The notes under the pieces: generated by a model | What the model saw: the letters and a program-made list of their open reading frames with translations, nothing else | The model's database searches: none | Told to the model about the DNA's origin: nothing | Shown here: piece after piece, positions 43,986 through 52,937 of the stretch | Layout of the letters: every line of letters begins with the position of its first letter | How positions within the stretch are numbered: position 1 is the stretch's first letter | Origin: CAIYXB01 sp038146805 | GTDB taxonomy: Bacteria > Cyanobacteriota > Vampirovibrionia > LMEP-6097 | DNA: 64,000 bases | Direction of reading: 5' to 3' | Assembly (NCBI GenBank): GCA_038146805.1 | Contig: JAYQSH010000005.1 | Location: 186,001-250,000, forward strand | Program-made: the position numbers and the translations under genes

Positions 43986-44627
43986 TTATCTATATTTAAA
44001 ATTCACAACAAAGCGACCCTTTGCTCTATCTGTTTTTCTAATAAAAGTACCAACCATTCTACCCTTTTGCCTAAATCTGCTTGCAATGATTTTTTTAATT
44101 GAAAAAAGATTGTTGTTATGAGATCTCAAAAGTTTTTTGGTCGTTATAATATTTTTATTATTGTTTTTACCAGCCCTTTCTTTACTAGGCACAAAAACTC
44201 TACTAGCAGAGCCACCACAACGAATTTTTGAAATTGAAAAAGTATTATCAACACTTTTTGAGCTATCAGAACACAATATACGCACAGCACCATCAGTAAC
44301 TTTTTCTTTTTGTGTTCTTGAACTACAAACTGAATAGTAAGTCAAAATGCTTGGGACTTTTACATTGAACAAAAGCTTTTTATCATTCTTTACTTCAGAC
44401 TCTAAAGTTACACTAGATGCTCCCTCATAGCTTGCTGATATTTTTTCTTTTCTTAAAAACTTCTTCGGCATTTTATTTAACCCACAAGTTAAAAGGTCAA
44501 GAATACTTTCTGATGACCTTTTATTTCCTTTTAGCCAAAACATTCCTTTTAAATCGGCAATGACTTCTGCTTTTACAGCTAAAAAAGTAAAAAACAAAGC
44601 AATTAATAATACAAGGACTTTCTTCAT
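43986..44627 (-). CDS. Secreted basic protein of unknown function
   Basis: A 213-residue exported protein with a signal peptide (MKKVLVLLIALFFTFLAVKA). The first half of the mature part is probably a small domain with SYEGASSVTLESEVKNDKKL and paired Cys residues (CSSR, LCSD, IRCGG). The last 60 residues are very basic and Asn-rich (ERAGKNNNKNIITTKKLLRS). No family recognised. It stands alone between rpsU and mraY. Confidence 0.7.
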   Translation of the reverse strand: MKKVLVLLIALFFTFLAVKAEVIADLKGMFWLKGNKRSSESILDLLTCGLNKMPKKFLRKEKISASYEGASSVTLESEVKNDKKLLFNVKVPSILTYYSVCSSRTQKEKVTDGAVRILCSDSSKSVDNTFSISKIRCGGSASRVFVPSKERAGKNNNKNIITTKKLLRSHNNNLFSIKKIIASRFRQKGRMVGTFIRKTDRAKGRFVVNFKYR

Positions 44628-44733
44628 ATATTAATTATTTACAAAACAATCAATAAAAATTACTCCACCGAAAAGACTAGGTGCTGTATACAAATTTTAA
44701 TAACAATACTTGCGAGCGCTAACACTAGATTTT

Positions 44734-45705
44734 TTAGTGCATACCTAAAAATAGAAACAAAACCAATAAAATCAGCTGTGTCAGAGCAAAAATCCAAACA
44801 ATCTTAATTTCAGAAAAACCACTAAGCTCAAAATGATGATGCAAAGGAGCCATTTTAAAGATTCTAATATCTTTTTTTAAAAATCTTCTTGATAGCTTAG
44901 CACTTAAGACCTGCAAAATCACAGAAAGAGTTTCAACTACTGGCACAAAAGCAAAAACCAATAATAAAAGTTCCTGTTTACCAATATAAGCTAATACCCC
45001 AAGCCCCATTCCTAAAGCAAGGCTTCCAGTATCACCCATAAATACTTGAGCTGGTTTTTTATTGAAAATAAAAAAAGCAATTAAAGCAAAAACAATTATC
45101 ATGGAAAAATCAAACAAAGAATAAAAACCCTGATGACGATAAACAAAAGCAAATCCCAAAAACGCTAGCACCGAAAGGCTTGTGGCAAGCCCATCAAGTC
45201 CATCAGAAATATTAATTGCATTTGACGCCCCAGCAATGACACAAAAGGCCCAGATAAATTCAAAAATCACCAATAAAAAATTAAACTGTTCTGGCACAAA
45301 ATCATTAGCAACAAACAAATATCTACCTGACAAAAAAACAATTAATGAACTCAATAACAATTGCACAAAAAGTTTTGCTAATGAATCAAGACCTTTGTAA
45401 TTTGCTTTCACTATTTTTAAAAGATCATCAATAGCACCAAGAAAAGCACCAACAAAAATTGCCAACAACACTAAAAATATTTCTTTTGAATGAAAAACAA
45501 AAGCATAGATTGATGCAAAAACGAAAATTGGTAACAAAAAAATCAAAGCACCCATAGTAGGTGTCCCAGCTTTTTCTTGTATATGAGATTGCGGACCTTG
45601 TTCTCTAAAGCTTTGATAGCCTTTTAAAGAACATAAAAAACTAATAATTGGCTTAGCAATAAAAAAAGCACTTAAAAAACTTAAAATGGGAAACAATAAT
45701 TGCAC
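44734..45705 (-). CDS. mraY: Phospho-MurNAc-pentapeptide transferase
   Basis: Makes lipid I from UDP-MurNAc-pentapeptide and undecaprenyl phosphate at the inner membrane. The 323-residue polytopic protein has GTPTMGALIFLLP (about 47-59), the catalytic GAIDDLLKI (Asp pair near 92), NAINISDGLDGLATSLS (about 162-178) and FMGDTGSLALGMGLG, and ends with APLHHHFELSGFSE. It starts at GTG (45705) directly after the YggT gene. It lies outside a standard dcw cluster. Confidence 0.96.
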   Translation of the reverse strand: MQLLFPILSFLSAFFIAKPIISFLCSLKGYQSFREQGPQSHIQEKAGTPTMGALIFLLPIFVFASIYAFVFHSKEIFLVLLAIFVGAFLGAIDDLLKIVKANYKGLDSLAKLFVQLLLSSLIVFLSGRYLFVANDFVPEQFNFLLVIFEFIWAFCVIAGASNAINISDGLDGLATSLSVLAFLGFAFVYRHQGFYSLFDFSMIIVFALIAFFIFNKKPAQVFMGDTGSLALGMGLGVLAYIGKQELLLLVFAFVPVVETLSVILQVLSAKLSRRFLKKDIRIFKMAPLHHHFELSGFSEIKIVWIFALTQLILLVLFLFLGMH

Positions 45706-45711
45706 TTTTTG

Positions 45712-45993
45712 TTACACACCCATGGGCGCTATGAAAGCCCATAAAAAATTTATAACAATTGGCACAACTATATTTAAAAACATAAAAGCCAAAATCACAG
45801 AAAAATCAAAACCACCAAGCGGAGGAATAATCGATCTAAAAATACTTGCATAAGGATAGACTATCTTTTCTACGGTTCTGTAAAATTTTGTTATTGTAAA
45901 TCTAGGAAACCAAGAGCCAATAACCCAAATCAGCAGAATATAACTATAGATTTCAACAGCCTGTAATAAAAAGATTTTTAATTTAAGCGCCAT
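45712..45993 (-). CDS. YggT-family membrane protein
   Basis: A 93-residue protein with two hydrophobic segments (YSYILLIWVIGSWFPRF; FSVILAFMFLNIVVPIVINF) joined by the family motif VYPYASIFRSIIPPLGGFDFS. YggT proteins are linked to cell division, osmotic stress and, in plastids, cytochrome b6 assembly; the exact role is not known. TATATT lies 6 nt before the ATG. Seven nt precede mraY, so the two are co-expressed. Confidence 0.9.
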   Translation of the reverse strand: MALKLKIFLLQAVEIYSYILLIWVIGSWFPRFTITKFYRTVEKIVYPYASIFRSIIPPLGGFDFSVILAFMFLNIVVPIVINFLWAFIAPMGV

Positions 45994-46075
45994 AACTATA
46001 ATATAGCATTGCTTTTGTTAGATTTTTCTATAGTATTTTTATATAATAGTTCATACAAATAAGGGAATAATTCTT

Positions 46076-48280
46076 TTGAGCTTGAAAGAACAGAAAACAA
46101 ATATTTGCAAAAAAGAACTTTCTAAAGAATTAGACCAGTTTCTAGATAATTTTAAACGCAAAAAAAAATCAAAAGAGTTAATTCTTAAAGCTTTTGATTT
46201 CGCTTTTGAAAAACACCAGCCACAAAAAAGAAAAAGTGGTGAACCTTATATTATTCATCCAGTTGCTGTTGCAAAAACCTTAATTGAATTAAATTGTGAT
46301 GATTCAACAATTTGTGCAGGGCTTTTGCATGATGTGATTGAAGATACTGAAGTCTCAAGTGAAGAAATGAAAAAAAACTTTGGTGAAGAAATCACCAACT
46401 TAGTAGATGGTGTCACAAAACTTGGTAAATTAAATTTCAAATCTTCAGAACAAGAACAAGCTAATAATTTTAGAAAAATGTTGATTGCAATCGCAAAAGA
46501 TATGCGTGTTGTACTTGTCAAGCTTGCTGATCGTTTAAACAATATGCAAACTCTAGGTCATTTAAGTGAAGAAAAGCAGAAACGCATTGCCCAAGAAACC
46601 CTTGATATTTTTGCTCCACTTGCAAATCGTTTTGGTCTACACAGTATCAAAATTGAACTTGAAGATCTTTGTTTGAAATATTTACATCCGATTGGTTACA
46701 CAAAAGTAAACACTATTGTTAAATCAAAAAAAAGCGAAAGAGAAGCGCAGGTAACAATTGTCAAAGAAAAAATCAAAGAAATTTTAAAAAGCAATAAAAT
46801 CAAAGCTGAAGTTTATGGCAGAGCAAAACATTTCTATAGTATTTTTAGAAAACTAAAAAAAGGTGCTAATGCAGTCATTGACATGGAACAAGAACATGAG
46901 ATTTATGATTTACTTGGTATTCGAATTTTAGTAAAAGATATAAAAGATTGTTACGGAGCACTTGGCGTTGTTCATGAAAGTTTTCGTCCTATGCCCGGAC
47001 GTTTCAAAGACTATATTGCTGTTCCTAAAAGTAATTTTTATCAATCTTTACATACGACTGTGATTACTCCTTATGGAAAACCACTCGAGGTACAAATCAG
47101 AACTCATGAGATGCATGAGATTGCTGAAAATGGTATTGCCGCACATTGGAAGTACAAAGAGTCAGAAGGCTCTCACAAAGCAGACTCTCAAGAAATTGAA
47201 GAATTAACATGGGTCAAACAACTGCTCTCATGGCAATCTGATGTTGAAGATGCTGAAGAGTATGTGGACACTGTAAAAAAAGATATTTTAAGTCAAGAAG
47301 TTTATATTTTGACTCCAAAAGGTGATGTTTACACCTTGCCAATAGGCTCCACACCAATTGATTTTGCCTATAGAGTGCACTCTAAAGTTGGAGACACTTG
47401 TACTGGTGCAAAAATAAATGACAAAATTGTTTCCATAAATTACAAATTACGTAACGGAGATTTGATTGAAATAATTACAAATAAAAATGCACACCCTAAT
47501 TTAAGTTGGTTAAATTTCGTTAAAACAAACCAAGCAAAACATAAAATTAAATCTTGGTATAAAAAACAAAACCGTGACAGGCATATTTTACTTGGCAAAG
47601 AAATGTTAGAACCTGAAGTTGGCAAAGAGGGTTTTGAACAATTCATGAAATCACAAGAACTAAAAGATGTGACTCAAAAGCTCAATTACAAAACACCTGA
47701 AGATTTGATTGCTAGTGTGGGTTCTGGTGATACAACAATCACACAAGTAATCGCAAAATTACAAGGCACAAAATACGGTAAAGAAAAACAAGAATCTATT
47801 CCAAAACTAAATAAATACAAAACCAAAAAAGCACCAGCAAAAGGAAATGAAGCTGAGATTCCTGAATTAGATGGCTTACTTTATAATATTGCTAAGTGCT
47901 GTATGCCGGTGCCCGGCGAAGATGTTATGGGAGTTATTTCTAAAGGCAAAGGCATAACTATTCATAGAGGACATTGCAATAATTTAAAACAAGTAGAAGA
48001 AGATCGCCTCATGCGTCTCAATTGGCAAAGTAAGGTTTCAAAAGCTTATCCTGCAAACCTTACAATTGAGGTAATTGATCGAGTTGGCGTCGTCAAAGAT
48101 ATACTAACCAAAACAGCTGATGCTGGCATAAACGTCATAGACTTTAAAGTTAAATCACGACCTATTGATAATGTGGCAATCCTAAAAATGATTTTAGAAG
48201 TATCAGGATTTGAAGAGCTAAAAAGTGTACAAACCTCTATGACAAATATGACAGATGTCTTAAGAGTAAACAGAAGCTAA
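46076..48280 (+). CDS. Bifunctional (p)ppGpp synthetase/hydrolase
   Basis: Controls the stringent response by making and breaking (p)ppGpp. The 734-residue Rel/Spo protein has an N-terminal HD hydrolase domain (IIHPVAVAKTLIELN; LLHDVIEDTEVS), the synthetase domain (AKHFYSIFRKLKKG; YDLLGIRILVKD), a TGS domain (VYILTPKGDVYTLPIGSTPI), a zinc-finger-like segment with AKCCMPVPGEDVMG, and a C-terminal ACT domain (LTIEVIDRVGVVKDIL). HD residues are intact, so both activities are expected. It starts at TTG (46076) with AAGGGA 10 nt upstream. I do not choose between the symbols relA, spoT and rel. Confidence 0.95.
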   Translation: MSLKEQKTNICKKELSKELDQFLDNFKRKKKSKELILKAFDFAFEKHQPQKRKSGEPYIIHPVAVAKTLIELNCDDSTICAGLLHDVIEDTEVSSEEMKKNFGEEITNLVDGVTKLGKLNFKSSEQEQANNFRKMLIAIAKDMRVVLVKLADRLNNMQTLGHLSEEKQKRIAQETLDIFAPLANRFGLHSIKIELEDLCLKYLHPIGYTKVNTIVKSKKSEREAQVTIVKEKIKEILKSNKIKAEVYGRAKHFYSIFRKLKKGANAVIDMEQEHEIYDLLGIRILVKDIKDCYGALGVVHESFRPMPGRFKDYIAVPKSNFYQSLHTTVITPYGKPLEVQIRTHEMHEIAENGIAAHWKYKESEGSHKADSQEIEELTWVKQLLSWQSDVEDAEEYVDTVKKDILSQEVYILTPKGDVYTLPIGSTPIDFAYRVHSKVGDTCTGAKINDKIVSINYKLRNGDLIEIITNKNAHPNLSWLNFVKTNQAKHKIKSWYKKQNRDRHILLGKEMLEPEVGKEGFEQFMKSQELKDVTQKLNYKTPEDLIASVGSGDTTITQVIAKLQGTKYGKEKQESIPKLNKYKTKKAPAKGNEAEIPELDGLLYNIAKCCMPVPGEDVMGVISKGKGITIHRGHCNNLKQVEEDRLMRLNWQSKVSKAYPANLTIEVIDRVGVVKDILTKTADAGINVIDFKVKSRPIDNVAILKMILEVSGFEELKSVQTSMTNMTDVLRVNRS

Positions 48281-48289
48281 TGCTAGTGA

Positions 48290-48295
48290 TAAAAT
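48290..48295 (+). promoter_or_regulatory. TAAAAT 6 nt before the rph ATG
   Basis: TAAAAT then AATCAC and the ATG at 48302, only 10 nt after the relA/spoT-type stop codon. A separate leaderless promoter for rph within an apparent operon. Confidence 0.4.
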
Positions 48296-48301
48296 AATCA
48301 C

Positions 48302-49144
48302 ATGCAAAGATCAAACAATAGAAAAAATGATGAACTTAGAGACTATAGTTTTCAAAGAAATTTTATAAAGACCTCAGAGGGTTCAGTACTAGTTAGTTGC
48401 GGTGATACAAAAGTAATTGTGACTGCAAAAATCGAAAACAATGTGCCACCTTTTTTAGCTCACTCAGATGAAGCTCAAGGATGGATCACAGCAGAATATT
48501 CAATGTTACCGGGTTCATCAAAAGATCGAATTAAAAGAGAACGCAACAAATACAATGCTCGTTCATTAGAAATTCAAAGATTGATAGGGCGCTCATTAAG
48601 AGCAATGGTGGACCTAAAAGAATTACCCGGCATTACGATTAACATAGATGCAGATGTCATACAAGCAGATGGTGGCACACGTACAGCAAGTATCACTGGT
48701 GCTTATGTAGCTGTTTATGACGCACTGACTTATTTACAAAAAAATCCAATTACAATTAGGGCACCAAAAAATATTCAAGCAATTGAGGACAATCCTAATA
48801 TAGAAATTTTAACTAATAATGGTAGAGAGTTAGAAATCCAACTAGCAAAACATAAATTACCTATCTTAAATCAAATCGCAGCAATTTCAGTTGGTATCAA
48901 TAATGGTGAAGTATTGCTTGATCTTGATTACCCTGAAGATAGCAGTGCAGAAGCTGATGGCAACTTTATTCTGACAGCAAACGGAGATATCGTAGAGATT
49001 CAAACAACTGCTGAAGATGGAGTAATTAAGCCAGAAAATTTTGAAAAAATGCTCAGTATTGCCCAAAAAGGTATTCAGGATTTATGTAGGCTTCAAGATG
49101 CGGCTTTGCAGCAAGAACTAGTCAAAGAAGGGGTTCTTAACTAG
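48302..49144 (+). CDS. rph: Ribonuclease PH
   Basis: Phosphate-dependent 3' to 5' exoribonuclease that trims tRNA 3' ends. The 280-residue protein has the family marks EGSVLVSCGDTKVIVTAKIE (about 26-45), EAQGWITAEYSMLPGSSKDR, RSLRAMVDLKELPGITINID and the catalytic DADVIQADGGTRTASITGAYV. The C-terminal LLDLDYPEDSSAEADGNFIL is typical. Length is slightly above the usual 240-260. 21 nt after the Rel-type gene. Confidence 0.95.
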   Translation: MQRSNNRKNDELRDYSFQRNFIKTSEGSVLVSCGDTKVIVTAKIENNVPPFLAHSDEAQGWITAEYSMLPGSSKDRIKRERNKYNARSLEIQRLIGRSLRAMVDLKELPGITINIDADVIQADGGTRTASITGAYVAVYDALTYLQKNPITIRAPKNIQAIEDNPNIEILTNNGRELEIQLAKHKLPILNQIAAISVGINNGEVLLDLDYPEDSSAEADGNFILTANGDIVEIQTTAEDGVIKPENFEKMLSIAQKGIQDLCRLQDAALQQELVKEGVLN

Positions 49145-49358
49145 TTCTTAAAAGAAATTACACAGCTTAACGTTAAGAACAGGTTAAATTTGATATTGAT
49201 ATTATTTTTCTTAGAAAATTTTAATCTTAAATAGTTCCCACTTTATCAAAATCAAGACTTGAAAAACCTTATATCTATACAAACAGGCAAGGCTATCAAA
49301 AAAGCAAAAAGGTTGTTGATAACAACTACTAGATTCTTATTGCCTAAAAAAGGAAAAA
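49145..49358. other. Gap after rph without a gene
   Basis: AT-rich sequence. The only feature seen is AAAAAGGAAAAA just before the ATG at 49359, which serves as that gene's ribosome binding site. No hairpin of note. Confidence 0.4.
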
Positions 49359-49565
49359 ATGTCGTCAGCAAAACAATATAAATTAAGTAAAGAAGAAAAA
49401 CTAAGAATGGCAAATCGTATAAATTACTTTCGAACCATGCCTGCACAAGTTTTAAAATCAGCTGGAAATTTAAACGGCATGCGCACTAGTTTAGATGACT
49501 TTAGTAATCATGAAATTAAGTCTACTTTAGTAAATGGTAGAGTCATGATTTTGAATGTTTCATAA
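49359..49565 (+). CDS. Small protein of unknown function
   Basis: A 68-residue charged product (SSAKQYKLSKEEKLRMANRI, then YFRTMPAQVLKS). It has a good ribosome binding site (AAAAAGG at 7-8 nt) and a sensible amino-acid composition, so it is likely real. No family recognised. It lies 35 nt upstream of the MnmC-like gene with the same kind of ribosome site, so the two may be an operon. Confidence 0.65.
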   Translation: MSSAKQYKLSKEEKLRMANRINYFRTMPAQVLKSAGNLNGMRTSLDDFSNHEIKSTLVNGRVMILNVS

Positions 49566-49600
49566 ACAAAAACAATTTTTTATTTTAAAATTAGAAGGAA

Positions 49601-50221
49601 ATGTCAAGTGAAAAAATTACCACAAAGGATGGTTCAATTAGCTTTTTTAATAACAAATATCAAGAAGCCTATCATTCTTTCCATGGAGCTTTCACTGAGG
49701 CTTTAGAAAAACATGTACTGGCTTGTAACATACCTGAAATCGCCAAAAAGCAAAAGGATATTAAAGTACTTGATATATGCTTTGGTCTTGGCTATAACAG
49801 TTTAGTTTGTATTCAAGAAGCTTTGCAAATCAACCCCGTTATTGATATTCATATTGATGCACTGGAGAATGATGCAAATGTTTTTCAAATGCTCAAAGAA
49901 TGTCATACAAAAACAGATATTGATTTACTAAACTCTCACTGCAATTTTATTATTGACGATGCCAGAAAAAGTATTGTGAATTTAAAAAATAATTTTTATG
50001 ATGCTATATTTTTTGATCCTTTTAGCCCCAAAGTTTGTCCAGAACTTTGGCAAGAAGATTTTATTTTTGAGGTAGTACAAAAAGCAAAAGCCAACTCATA
50101 CATTTCAACTTATAGCTCTGCACGCATAGCTAAAGATGGCTTTTATAAAGCTGGTTGTGAAATTTATGAAGGTCCAAAATGCGGTCGCAAAAATGGAGGG
50201 GTTTTAGCCCTAAAACAATAA
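49601..50221 (+). CDS. tRNA U34 methyltransferase, MnmC N-domain (MnmD) type
   Basis: Probably methylates the 5-aminomethyl group at the wobble uridine of some tRNAs, giving mnm5. The 206-residue protein is only the methyltransferase half of MnmC. It has YHSFHGAFTEALEKHVL near the N-terminus, the SAM motif VLDICFGLGYNSLVC (about 52-66) and the family mark DAIFFDPFSPKVCPELW (about 130-146). The FAD-dependent half is absent, as in stand-alone MnmD proteins. AGAAGGAA precedes the ATG. Confidence 0.88.
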   Translation: MSSEKITTKDGSISFFNNKYQEAYHSFHGAFTEALEKHVLACNIPEIAKKQKDIKVLDICFGLGYNSLVCIQEALQINPVIDIHIDALENDANVFQMLKECHTKTDIDLLNSHCNFIIDDARKSIVNLKNNFYDAIFFDPFSPKVCPELWQEDFIFEVVQKAKANSYISTYSSARIAKDGFYKAGCEIYEGPKCGRKNGGVLALKQ

Positions 50222-50283
50222 TTATCTAATTTAAAAATAAAAGAATTAGGTTTAATACATGCCAGTAACAAGTGGACTTAAAA

Positions 50284-50397
50284 CACTAAGCGACGGTGTT
50301 TGATTCTTTTGTTAGGCGTGCCTAACCAAACCCTACTTATGCCCAAATCTAAAGACTCGAGATACTTATTACGGGTTTGGAAGCACGCCCCTAATGC
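50284..50397. repeat. Interspersed repeat A, copy 3 (partial)
   Basis: About 114 bp, from ACTAAGCGACGGTGTTTGAT to AAGCACGCCCCTAATGC, nearly identical to the right half of repeat A at 23865-23978. The GGGACTGATT palindrome is missing. It fills most of the gap between the MnmC-like gene and dapF. Confidence 0.9.
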
Positions 50398-50465
50398 AAA
50401 AAGTTAAGTAGTGATGAAAAAGTTTGTTTTTCAATTCTTAAGAGTCAGTGCTAAAATTAGTTTTA

Positions 50466-51332
50466 ATGGATGCATCTATGACCTTTTCAGAAGAAAAATT
50501 CAAACAAGGAACAAGTTATTTATTACCATTTGAAAAAATACATGGCTTAGGAAATGACTTTGTACTGGTTAATAACGCTCACTTACCAGAAAATGCTAAT
50601 CAAGATTTTGAACAAGAATTGACAAAAAAAATCTGTAATCGCCACCTTGGTATCGGTGCAGATGGCTTGATAATTATTGACCAAGTCAAAGAATCTCAAG
50701 AAGCAATACGCTCATGGAGATATTATAATTCAGACGGCTCTATTGCTGAAATGTGTGGTAACGGAATTAGATGCGCTGCCAAATATATCTACGAACATGG
50801 TTTAAGTGCTGAAGCAAGCTTATTTAAAATTGAAACTCTCGCGGGTGACATTGGCATTGAGATGCTTGATGCAGAAATGGTCAAAGTTGATATGGGTGCA
50901 CCTAAAGAAATAAATGCTCCACAAGTTTTACAAGTTGATGATTTTGAATTTAATTATAGCTTTGTCTCTATGGGCAATCCACATGCAATTGCTTTTTTTG
51001 AAGATATTAATGCTGTAAAAAACTACGGACCACAAATAGAAACACATGAAAACTTTCCAAACAAAACCAATGTTGAATTTGCTCATTTGAAGAATGCTAC
51101 AGAAATTGATTTAATTGTCTGGGAAAGAGGTTGTGGCTTTACTCAAGCATGCGGCACTGGAGCTTGCGCAACAGCAGTTGCTGCAATAGAACAAGGTTTT
51201 TGTAAAAAAGATACAAATATCTCAGTCAACTTACCCGGCGGTACCCTTGTGATTAACTGGGATAGCGTAACTGGAAGTATTTTTATGACCGGAAAAGCCG
51301 AAATGTCTTTTATCGGTTACTATAATACTTAG
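50466..51332 (+). CDS. dapF: Diaminopimelate epimerase
   Basis: Converts LL- to meso-diaminopimelate for lysine and peptidoglycan. The 288-residue protein has PFEKIHGLGNDFVLV (about 20-34), the first catalytic Cys in SIAEMCGNGIRCAAKY and the second in TQACGTGACATAVA. The start at 50466 is preferred because TAAAAT lies 8 nt before it; a GTG at 50448 and an ATG at 50478 are alternatives. Its stop overlaps the GTG start of the ftsQ-like gene (TAGTG). Confidence 0.95.
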   Translation: MDASMTFSEEKFKQGTSYLLPFEKIHGLGNDFVLVNNAHLPENANQDFEQELTKKICNRHLGIGADGLIIIDQVKESQEAIRSWRYYNSDGSIAEMCGNGIRCAAKYIYEHGLSAEASLFKIETLAGDIGIEMLDAEMVKVDMGAPKEINAPQVLQVDDFEFNYSFVSMGNPHAIAFFEDINAVKNYGPQIETHENFPNKTNVEFAHLKNATEIDLIVWERGCGFTQACGTGACATAVAAIEQGFCKKDTNISVNLPGGTLVINWDSVTGSIFMTGKAEMSFIGYYNT

Positions 51333-52090
51333 TGCTGATTTTTAGGAAAATTCTTTTTTTCATTTTATTGCTTAGTTGCTCAGGATTTGCTGTTTATCAC
51401 CTAGCCAAACCCTCTGAAATCAGCAAAGAAAACATTTTTATTTATAACAACAAAAGAATTTCAAGTGAAGAAATCTTATCAATGGTTGAAGAGGAGCTTG
51501 GAGGCATTAAAAGTTTTGTGTTTTTCAACACACTTGGTTTAAGTCGGATTTTATGCAAACATCCCTTAATAAAATCTGCAAAAATCAGAAATAAGTTTTT
51601 ACCAAGCAAAGAATTTCATATATTTATTAGTGAAGAAAAACCTTGGGCATTTTTAGATAACCAAGTAATCAACGAAAAATTTGTAGTACTAAAAAATTTT
51701 TCAGAACTTGAATTCAATAATGAACCTAGCTCTATTCAAGAACTGTATCGTGAGATCAAAACTCAAAAAAGCAATATTATAAAAATTCAAACTGCAAAAG
51801 CAATGAATAACAAAGAACTAAAAAAAATCAAAAATATCATTGAGCCAATTAACAGAAATTTCACTTTAATTGATATTCCAAAAATTCAAAAAGTCGTACT
51901 TGATAATAATGATTTAATTTTAGACAATGGTGATATAAAAATTATTTTTGGCAATTTAAATAAAAAACTCAGCTCAAAAATGAAAAAGCTCGACAACCTA
52001 CTAATTAATATTCAAGAAAAACTCAATGAGATTGAATACTTAGATCTGTCATTAAATACAAATGAAGCAATTATAGGTAAAAGGTTATAA
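51332..52090 (+). CDS. ftsQ: FtsQ/DivIB-type cell division protein
   Basis: A 252-residue single-pass membrane protein that would link early and late divisome parts. An N-terminal anchor (ILFFILLLSCSGFAVYHLA) is followed by a POTRA-like region (ISSEEILSMVEEELGGIKSF; LSRILCKHPLIKSAKIRNKF; EEKPWAFL) and a beta domain ending YLDLSLNTNEAIIG. The layout fits FtsQ. The sequence is diverged, so the name rests on domain order and gene context (dapF and dapB neighbours) as well as motifs. It starts at GTG overlapping dapF. Confidence 0.75.
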   Translation: MLIFRKILFFILLLSCSGFAVYHLAKPSEISKENIFIYNNKRISSEEILSMVEEELGGIKSFVFFNTLGLSRILCKHPLIKSAKIRNKFLPSKEFHIFISEEKPWAFLDNQVINEKFVVLKNFSELEFNNEPSSIQELYREIKTQKSNIIKIQTAKAMNNKELKKIKNIIEPINRNFTLIDIPKIQKVVLDNNDLILDNGDIKIIFGNLNKKLSSKMKKLDNLLINIQEKLNEIEYLDLSLNTNEAIIGKRL

Positions 52091-52101
52091 TTATTTCAGA
52101 G

Positions 52102-52893
52102 ATGGCAAAAAAAATTAAAGTTATCGTAGCTGGCGCTCTTGGCAAGATGGGCAAAATGGCTGTTGAAACCTTTCTCAACAACCAAGATCTTTTTCATCTA
52201 GAAGCTGGCATTGTTAGAAATCTTTCTGAGCTAGATAAAAAAACAGTAAAATATTTTGAAGATAGTGGCGTCAGACTTGCAGACAACTTAGAAACAGAAT
52301 TACATAAAGGTGATGCTGATGTCTTAGTTGAACTCACCACACCAGATAGCGTATTTAAGAATTCAAAAATAGCTCTTGAAAATGGTGTTAGACCTGTTAT
52401 AGGTGCAACTGGACTAAGTGACGATGACATCTTAGACTTAAGTAAACTCAGCCAAAAAACACAAACTGGCACCATCATTGCTCCAAATTTTGCTATAGGT
52501 GCAATATTGATGATGAAATTTGCTGCAGAGGCAGTCAAATATATGGATCGTTATGAGATTATTGAAAAACACCACGAAAACAAATTAGACTCACCTTCAG
52601 GTACAGCAATTAAGACTGCAAAACTAATGAGTGAAAATGCAAAAAAAGCAAACCAAGCAAGTTTCAAAGATCAGAAAGCTCGCGGAGAATTATATTACGA
52701 TATCCCAATTCATTCTTTGAGGTTACAGGGTTATGTTGCAAGTCAAGAAGTGATTTTTGGTGGGCTTGGGCAAACTTTAACCTTAAAGCATGACACCATC
52801 GATCGTTCTAGTTTTATGCCGGGTATTTTACTTGCATCAGAAAAAGTTATGAATTTAAACAGATTAATTTATGGTTTAGAGAACATTATATAA
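52102..52893 (+). CDS. dapB: 4-hydroxy-tetrahydrodipicolinate reductase
   Basis: Reduces the product of DapA using NAD(P)H, in lysine and diaminopimelate synthesis. The 263-residue protein has the nucleotide motif VIVAGALGKMGKMAVETFL (about 7-25), VELTTPDSV, the PVIGATGLSDDD loop, PNFAIGAILMMKFA and the catalytic signature EKHHENKLDSPSGTAIKTA. It follows the ftsQ-like gene after 11 nt; with dapF it supplies the wall precursor. Confidence 0.96.
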   Translation: MAKKIKVIVAGALGKMGKMAVETFLNNQDLFHLEAGIVRNLSELDKKTVKYFEDSGVRLADNLETELHKGDADVLVELTTPDSVFKNSKIALENGVRPVIGATGLSDDDILDLSKLSQKTQTGTIIAPNFAIGAILMMKFAAEAVKYMDRYEIIEKHHENKLDSPSGTAIKTAKLMSENAKKANQASFKDQKARGELYYDIPIHSLRLQGYVASQEVIFGGLGQTLTLKHDTIDRSSFMPGILLASEKVMNLNRLIYGLENII

Positions 52894-52906
52894 AACTATA
52901 ATCATT

Positions 52907-52917
52907 GTGCCAGGCAC
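52907..52917. repeat. REP-like perfect palindrome
   Basis: GTGCCAGGCAC, an 11-bp perfect palindrome continued as GTGCCAGGCACCAAGACC, lies between the convergent dapB and helicase genes. Such GTGCC(A/T)GGCAC cores are common in REP elements. It could also serve as a weak two-way terminator stem. Confidence 0.45.
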
Positions 52918-52937
52918 CAAGACCACGGTTTTTGCAA